DNA of 11,276 nucleotides, taken from an uncultured bacterium (GTDB lineage: Bacteria; Cloacimonadota; Cloacimonadia; Cloacimonadales; Cloacimonadaceae). This document shows, in pieces, positions 6,744-11,276 of the stretch (position 1 is its first letter; every line of letters starts with the position of its first letter). The stretch is from assembly GCA_937960795.1 (NCBI GenBank), contig CALGPA010000046.1:1-11276 (forward strand). Direction: 5' to 3'. Under the pieces are notes generated by a model that made no database searches, had not been told where the DNA came from, and worked only from the letters and a program-made list of their open reading frames with translations. The position numbers and the translations under genes are program-made.

Positions 6744-8909
6744 ATGAAACGTATCTATATATTGATAATGGGACTGATGGCTTTGACCCTCAGCGGCTGC
6801 TTTGGCAAAGTGGATAGAGTTCAGACAAACTACTATGTTCTGGACTATCAACCCAGCACTGAGCGCGCAGAATTGGCGATGAACGTCTCCAGCGGAAAGA
6901 GCTTGTATGTGATGAATAGCCGCATCAACCGCACCTACAACCGCAATCAGATAGTTGCCAAAGAAAACTTCTATAGAGTTCGCTTTATGCAAAATGACCT
7001 GTGGGCGAATCGCCTTTCAGACGCCATCCCAAACATCATCTCCCAAAGACTCAGAGCCTACAACATCTTCTCAAACGTGAGCAGGGATACAGGCTTGATG
7101 GATCCCGACTACTATCTTGAGACAAATGTGATGAACATCGAAAAGATAGAAGGCGCCAATCCACGGGCTTTTCTCAAGATAGAATTTGTCCTGCGCGATA
7201 GCACCAGCGACAATATCGTCTTTACCCATAGAAACGAACGCTATCAAGAACTTGGGGATGGCTCCATCGTCTATCTCGTTCAAGTCTTCAACAATATGAT
7301 CATGGAAGAGACCAATACTTTTGCCGCAATGTGTATCATGCACTTCGCTGGGCGTCCCATCCATCGTAGCCGTCGAGATTATCAGAATGTGCTCAGCGCC
7401 CCGGAACAATTCTTTTTTCAACAACTGCACGACCAAGAGGCGCATCAGGTCTTTGGGGAACTACTTCTTAGCAGCAAAGCACCAATCTCAGCCGAAATGC
7501 CATATCGGGTGGAAGGGCTCGATAGCCTAAATACCAAGATTTCGGAGCGAGTGGGAGAATTTAATACACCTATTCTTCTGGAGCCCGGCAGATATCGCGT
7601 GATTACCGGCTATAATGAGGATATTGTCGCGAATGTGGAGATTTTTGCGCGGCAAAGGACGGTGGTTCAGAGAAATTGGAGCGAGCTCAAGGTGAGAATC
7701 TTGGACCTATCCCAGACCCGCGTGCGACAGATATATGACCTATGGCGTCAGAATGAAGATGACTATGGCTATAGCAAAGTGGGCTCTGACTTCAGCCTTA
7801 GCGATGATGAGCATGGCATGGATGAACGGCTTTGGATCTTGCCTCCGGGAACTTATATGCTGACTTTGGGCGGATATTCGTGGAGCGATTTGCGAGACTT
7901 TGCCACAATTAAGCTGGATCAAGGAGATAGCCACATGATGACCGTCATCGTGGATCCCAGTGCCAGCGCGGGGACCATCCTCGTCGGAGCAGGCGTGCTT
8001 TCGGATGAGCTAGGAGTGGGCAGCGTGAGATTTCACAAAGGGGCTATTCATGGCAATATCAATCTCTCATCAAATAATGATATCAACGAAAAAGACCCAA
8101 CTTTCAGTCTGAATCTGGCAGGGCAATTTGACAATACCCTTGAGCACGACTTTCGTCCCTTCCACTATAGTATGAGAAGTATCTATGACGTGGGCGGAAA
8201 CATCTCGACAGGCTCTGATTTTAAGATCAATCTCGACAGCTACTCGCTCAAAAACGTCTTTATGGTCTACCCTTGGAGCAAGCAACGCAAGCTGCTCAAT
8301 AACTTCGCCTTCTATGGCAGAGCAGATTTGAATACGCATTTTTGGGACGAATATACTTATTTTAGTGAGGATAAGAACTATATAGTATGGGATTCGGATG
8401 GATATGAGATAGAACGAGCTTTGGATCAAGAGAAGATTCGCAGCAAGATAGCGCTCTTTCCCTTGCGCATGAAGGAAGGAACGGGGATTACCTATCGCAT
8501 CGCCTTCAATCCCAATAGCTGGGTGAGCCTCAGGGGTGGATATGGCTGGCAACAGCGTCTAAATCACAGGTCTCTGAGCCTCAATCGCTCGGATTATGAG
8601 GATGGCGGCTTGCTCTATGATGTCTACTCCGAATCGGTCGACCAATATGACCGTGGCATCGAGACGACCCTGGTCTTTTCCGCCGTGAATGTGCTTAACT
8701 TCTTCTCAATCAATTCCACCGTGGATGCGCTCTTTCCCATCAGAGAAAGCATCGTCATGCCGCGCATAGAGAGTGAGAATCGGATAAACTTCCGCATCTA
8801 TCGCAATGTCTCCATGGATTTTCGAGTAAATCTCACCTACGACGAAGCGGTCAAGGATTGGCTGGTTTATGACTATAGCACCTACCTCAGAATGAGCCTT
8901 TTCTACTAA
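6744..8909 (+). CDS. PqiC-like transport auxiliary lipoprotein fused to a probable outer-membrane beta-barrel
   Basis: From ATG 6744 the product has 721 residues. A signal peptide ends in the lipobox LSGC with C19 lipidated; Phe at +2 favours outer-membrane sorting under the E. coli rule. Residues about 25-205 match the ABC transport auxiliary (PqiC/LetC, PF03886-like) fold: NYYVLDY at 29-35, then NDLWANRLSDAI around 84-95, like NLWASPL in PqiC. Residues about 270-320 and 360-405 look like two small beta domains, each with a P-G-x-Y turn (EPGRYRV, PPGTYML). From about 405 to the end the sequence alternates polar and hydrophobic residues in strands with loops rich in Asp, Ser and Asn, and ends in YLRMSLFY, an aromatic C-terminus as barrel proteins use for BAM recognition. 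PqiC alone is about 190 residues, so some 500 are extra. Its likely role is outer-membrane docking of the MCE bridge and perhaps lipid exit or entry. The barrel call is inference from pattern. Confidence 0.8.
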   Translation: MKRIYILIMGLMALTLSGCFGKVDRVQTNYYVLDYQPSTERAELAMNVSSGKSLYVMNSRINRTYNRNQIVAKENFYRVRFMQNDLWANRLSDAIPNIISQRLRAYNIFSNVSRDTGLMDPDYYLETNVMNIEKIEGANPRAFLKIEFVLRDSTSDNIVFTHRNERYQELGDGSIVYLVQVFNNMIMEETNTFAAMCIMHFAGRPIHRSRRDYQNVLSAPEQFFFQQLHDQEAHQVFGELLLSSKAPISAEMPYRVEGLDSLNTKISERVGEFNTPILLEPGRYRVITGYNEDIVANVEIFARQRTVVQRNWSELKVRILDLSQTRVRQIYDLWRQNEDDYGYSKVGSDFSLSDDEHGMDERLWILPPGTYMLTLGGYSWSDLRDFATIKLDQGDSHMMTVIVDPSASAGTILVGAGVLSDELGVGSVRFHKGAIHGNINLSSNNDINEKDPTFSLNLAGQFDNTLEHDFRPFHYSMRSIYDVGGNISTGSDFKINLDSYSLKNVFMVYPWSKQRKLLNNFAFYGRADLNTHFWDEYTYFSEDKNYIVWDSDGYEIERALDQEKIRSKIALFPLRMKEGTGITYRIAFNPNSWVSLRGGYGWQQRLNHRSLSLNRSDYEDGGLLYDVYSESVDQYDRGIETTLVFSAVNVLNFFSINSTVDALFPIRESIVMPRIESENRINFRIYRNVSMDFRVNLTYDEAVKDWLVYDYSTYLRMSLFY

Positions 8910-9988
8910 TGCAACTTAAAGTGATAAACCAAGTCCTGACCCTTGAGGGAGAGCTGACCAAAATCACGGTTCCTTCTCTTTATAAAGAGCTCAAAAAAGC
9001 TCTGAAGGAAGAAGCGGTCACCATGATAGACTTGGGTAAAGTATCCACGATAGATAGCGCGGGAGTCGCCTTCTTGGACGAGATTCAAGAGATTATCTCA
9101 GGAAAATCTGAGATCCTGCTCTTTAAGGGAGCAAAACCCGAATTGCAAGCCGTAATCGATACCTTCAGCACCATCAAGCTAAAGAGCTCTGCGCCCACAA
9201 GTGGCAAAGGATATTTTGAGAGTCTGGGCGAGATGAGTCTGGATTTTGGCAAAGGGCTCGCTGAAGCGATTCTGCTTTCTTCAGATATCTTTTACTACAG
9301 TCTCTTGGGCTTGATTAGCCGCAAAGGTCAGCGCAAAGGATCTCTCACACAACAGGCTACGCTTTTGGGCTCTCAAGCTCTGCCCATCGTGTCTCTGCTT
9401 TCGTTTATCATCGGTTTGATTTTGGCGCTGCAATCGGGAGTCTTGCTCAAGGATTTTGGCGCGGGAGTCTTTTTGGCGGATCTGCTATCGGTGACCATGG
9501 TTCGTGAGATGGGACCGCTCATCACAGCCATCATTGTAGCGGGACGCAGCGGCAGCGCTATCGCCTCAGAGATTGCCACTATGCAGGTCACAGAAGAGAT
9601 AGACGCACTAAAGATGATGGCACTCAATCCCATTCGCTATGTCGTCGTGCCAAAGTTTCACGCGATTACCATCGTGATGCCTATCTTGGTGGCATTTAGC
9701 ATCTTAGTAAGCGAAATTGGCGGCGGAATCATCGCCATTGGTCTTTTGGATATCGCGCCTGAGACATTCCTGAGCAGGTCCATCAATATTCTCACAGTCA
9801 AGGACATCATCATCAGCTTTGGCAAGAGCATCTGGTTTGCGTGGGTAATCGTGATTATCGGCTCCTACTATGGCTTCCGGGTCAAAGGTGGGGCAGAAGG
9901 AGTGGGCAAAGCGACCACCTCTTCCGTAGTCACATCCATCTTCGCGGTAATCTTTTTCGACGCTATCTTTAGCCTTTTGTATCTATGA
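8909..9988 (+). CDS. mlaE: MlaE-family permease with N-terminal STAS domain
   Basis: This is the inner-membrane permease of the lipid transporter, working as a dimer with MlaF and the MCE ring. Of 359 residues, about 1-90 form a STAS domain (IDLGKVSTIDSAGVAFL at 40-56), the counterpart of the separate E. coli MlaB, here fused to the permease. The remainder has several membrane helices and the MlaE core: VREMGPLITAIIVAGRSGSA from 198 and the coupling-loop region EEIDALKMMALNP from 229. The start codon shares one base with the lipoprotein stop (TAATG) and there is no clear ribosome site, so translation is probably coupled to the gene before. The STAS fusion is known in MlaE proteins outside the enterobacteria and suggests that the MlaB function of binding and stabilising MlaF is built in. 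Confidence 0.95.
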   Translation: MQLKVINQVLTLEGELTKITVPSLYKELKKALKEEAVTMIDLGKVSTIDSAGVAFLDEIQEIISGKSEILLFKGAKPELQAVIDTFSTIKLKSSAPTSGKGYFESLGEMSLDFGKGLAEAILLSSDIFYYSLLGLISRKGQRKGSLTQQATLLGSQALPIVSLLSFIIGLILALQSGVLLKDFGAGVFLADLLSVTMVREMGPLITAIIVAGRSGSAIASEIATMQVTEEIDALKMMALNPIRYVVVPKFHAITIVMPILVAFSILVSEIGGGIIAIGLLDIAPETFLSRSINILTVKDIIISFGKSIWFAWVIVIIGSYYGFRVKGGAEGVGKATTSSVVTSIFAVIFFDAIFSLLYL

Positions 9989-10731
9989 AAAAGAATAGTC
10001 CCATCATCGAAATCCGCGAGCTGGAAGCCAGATATGGCGAGATGACAGTCTTAAGTGACATCAATGTGGATATCTATCCTGAGGAAATCACCGTGATCCT
10101 GGGTGGCAGCGGATGTGGCAAGACCACTCTGCTGAAAAATATCCTCAGACTCTATGAGCCCTATTCCGGTTCTGTGAAGTTTTTTGGGGATGATATCTTG
10201 GATATGGATGAGGGCGAATTTCGGGAAGTGCTCAAACGCACGGGTATGCTCTTTCAAAATGGTGCGCTCCTAAATTCCATCTCGGTCTATGATAATATCT
10301 CCATCCCTCTGGAGATGCACACCCAACTTCCGCGCAAGGTAATCGACAAGATGATTCGCGTGAAGCTTTCCCTGGTCGGACTTTCAGAGGCTATTTATAA
10401 GCTGCCATCCGAGCTCTCAGGGGGCATGAAAAAGCGCGCAGCTCTGGCTCGTGCCTTAGCACTGGACCCGCATCTGCTATTTTGTGATGAACCTTCCGCG
10501 GGATTGGACCCCATCACCTCAGCGGCGCTTGATGAGCTGATTCTGGATCTGAAGACTCAGCTGAAGATGAGCATCGTCATAGTCACACATGAACTTGCCT
10601 CAATCCATAGAATCGCGGATAAAATCATCTTTCTGGACGCCGGCAAAATGCTCTTTAATGGTAGCCTGGATGACGCCAAGCGCGCAGGTATTCCCGAGAT
10701 TGATCGTTTCTTCAAAGTGGGGAAGTTTTGA
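9985..10731 (+). CDS. mlaF: MlaF-like ABC transporter ATP-binding protein
   Basis: This is the cytoplasmic ATPase that powers the MCE transporter. The 248-residue protein has every catalytic motif intact: Walker A GGSGCGKTT at 40-48, Q-loop Q91 in LFQNGALLNS (the FQ-x-GAL form typical of MlaF/Mkl proteins), signature LSGGMKKR at 144-151, Walker B LLFCDEPSAGLDP from 164 with E169 as catalytic base, and the switch histidine H202 in THE. The SGGM-K-R signature with a lysine pair is usual in the Mla subgroup. The start overlaps the permease stop by four bases (ATGA) with no separate ribosome site, which points to coupled synthesis in fixed ratio with MlaE. Length fits the family (about 240-270). 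Confidence 0.97.
   Translation: MKKNSPIIEIRELEARYGEMTVLSDINVDIYPEEITVILGGSGCGKTTLLKNILRLYEPYSGSVKFFGDDILDMDEGEFREVLKRTGMLFQNGALLNSISVYDNISIPLEMHTQLPRKVIDKMIRVKLSLVGLSEAIYKLPSELSGGMKKRAALARALALDPHLLFCDEPSAGLDPITSAALDELILDLKTQLKMSIVIVTHELASIHRIADKIIFLDAGKMLFNGSLDDAKRAGIPEIDRFFKVGKF
10719..10723 (+). promoter_or_regulatory. Ribosome binding site supporting the folA ATG at 10731
   Basis: GGGGA lies inside the 3' end of the ATPase gene, 7 nt before ATG 10731. The alternative TTG at 10728 would be only 4 nt from it and adds a single Met. Confidence 0.5.
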
Positions 10732-11192
10732 TGCTTAGTATCATCGTAGCAATGGGCAAAAACAGGGTAATCGGCAAGGACAACCAAATGCCATGGCATC
10801 TTCCCGAAGATCTAGCGTATTTTAAGAAAGTGACCATGGGTAGCACCGTCATCATGGGGAAAAAAACCTATTACTCCATCGGTAAAGCCCTGCCCGGAAG
10901 AAGAAACATCGTGCTCAGCCGAGATTTGAAACTCTCACTAAAAGACGCGGAGATAGCGCATGATATCAAAGAAGCAGCCACCCACGAGGCCTTCATCATC
11001 GGCGGCGCGTCCATCTTTGAGCAAACTTTGGATATGGTGGATAGACTCTATATCACACACATCGATTCGGACTTTGAGGGAGATAGAAAGTTCCCAAGGA
11101 TAGATTGGGATGAGTGGCAAGAAATAAGCCACGAAGAGCTGACAAGTTCGACCGGGATTCAGCTGAGATTTTCTGTGTATCAGCGCATTTAG
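10731..11192 (+). CDS. folA: Dihydrofolate reductase
   Basis: The enzyme reduces dihydrofolate to tetrahydrofolate with NADPH in the cytoplasm, keeping up folate cofactors for thymidylate, purine and amino-acid synthesis; it is the trimethoprim target. The 153-residue product aligns almost without gaps to the E. coli enzyme: IGKDNQMPWHLPEDLAYF at 14-31 with catalytic D27, MGKKTYYSIG at 42-51, LPGRRNIVLSR with R57 for the folate glutamate, and IIGGASIF at 89-96 with the Gly-Gly pair near NADPH. The usual T-W/F-E of the GRxTWESIG motif is T-Y-Y here, a mild variation. The ATG shares one base with the MlaF stop (TGATG), so it closes the operon with likely coupled translation. No thymidylate synthase gene is visible, but the window stops 84 nt later. 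Confidence 0.97.
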   Translation: MLSIIVAMGKNRVIGKDNQMPWHLPEDLAYFKKVTMGSTVIMGKKTYYSIGKALPGRRNIVLSRDLKLSLKDAEIAHDIKEAATHEAFIIGGASIFEQTLDMVDRLYITHIDSDFEGDRKFPRIDWDEWQEISHEELTSSTGIQLRFSVYQRI

Positions 11193-11216
11193 CAGACAGC
11201 TAAGTGCTTGCTAAAT
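11187..11216 (+). terminator. Stem-loop spanning the folA stop codon
   Basis: ATTTAGCA (11187-11194, containing the TAG stop) pairs perfectly over 8 bp with TGCTAAAT (11209-11216). Inside it AGC (11198-11200) can pair with GCT (11206-11208). No T-tract follows, so it is a weak candidate for an intrinsic terminator; an mRNA 3'-end structure is equally possible. Confidence 0.35.
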
Positions 11217-11235
11217 ATGGCGCGCTCAAGCCTCC

Positions 11236-11274
11236 CTCACCAGTCGCTCACCGGTCGAGCGTGCAAGCGGTGAG
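11236..11274. repeat. Tandem 11-mer with overlapping palindrome at the window edge
   Basis: CTCACCAGTCG (11236-11246) is followed directly by CTCACCGGTCG (11247-11257), one mismatch apart. The second copy begins with CTCACCG (11247-11253), which pairs perfectly with CGGTGAG (11268-11274). The window ends two bases later, so whether this is a hairpin, the start of a longer array or a dispersed repeat cannot be settled. Confidence 0.5.
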
Positions 11275-11276
11275 AA

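Noticed and set aside
8070..8552. 160-codon open frame on the minus strand inside the lipoprotein gene
   Set aside because: No family resemblance or operon context; the + strand frame continues through it with a consistent beta-strand pattern.

Overview
The window looks like chromosomal DNA from a diderm (outer-membrane-bearing) anaerobe that ferments amino acids. All nine protein genes lie on the + strand, are tightly packed and mostly have good AAGGAG/GGAG-type ribosome binding sites. Amino-acid breakdown enzymes, a long-form urocanate hydratase, a eukaryotic-type UDP-sugar pyrophosphorylase and a shortened Mla/MCE lipid-transport cassette would fit Candidatus Cloacimonadota or a relative in the FCB area. 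That placement rests on overall impression and no marker gene proves it.

Layout. Positions 1-326 are non-coding and rich in repeats: a 20-nt direct repeat spaced 34 nt apart, a REP-like stem-loop, three tandem 10-mers, four tandem 9-mers, then a stretch with several competing hairpins. It leads into an unrecognised 142-residue protein gene (327-755). After a 106-nt gap with a possible promoter comes a probable single operon of eight genes (862-11192) with gaps of 11-16 nt or overlaps of 1-4 nt. These are an L-cysteine desulfidase (CyuA family), urocanate hydratase (hutU), a UDPGP-family UTP--sugar-1-phosphate uridylyltransferase, an MCE protein (MlaD-like), a very large PqiC-like lipoprotein, a STAS-MlaE permease, an MlaF ATPase and dihydrofolate reductase (folA). 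The last 84 nt hold a stem-loop over the folA stop codon and a small repeat and palindrome cut by the window end.

How the genes work together. The first two genes release ammonia, pyruvate and sulfide from cysteine and carry out the second step of histidine breakdown. The third makes a nucleotide sugar, probably UDP-glucose, for envelope polymers or storage. The next four form an MCE-type lipid transporter: MlaF drives the MlaE permease in the inner membrane, and the MCE protein extends a 265-residue proline-free helical tail into the periplasm. The lipoprotein, normally a protein of about 190 residues, here has about 500 extra residues that read as two small beta domains followed by an outer-membrane beta-barrel. 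No MlaC shuttle gene lies in the window. The simplest model is a continuous bridge ending in a lipoprotein-barrel fusion at the outer membrane, and this fusion is the most unusual item in the window.
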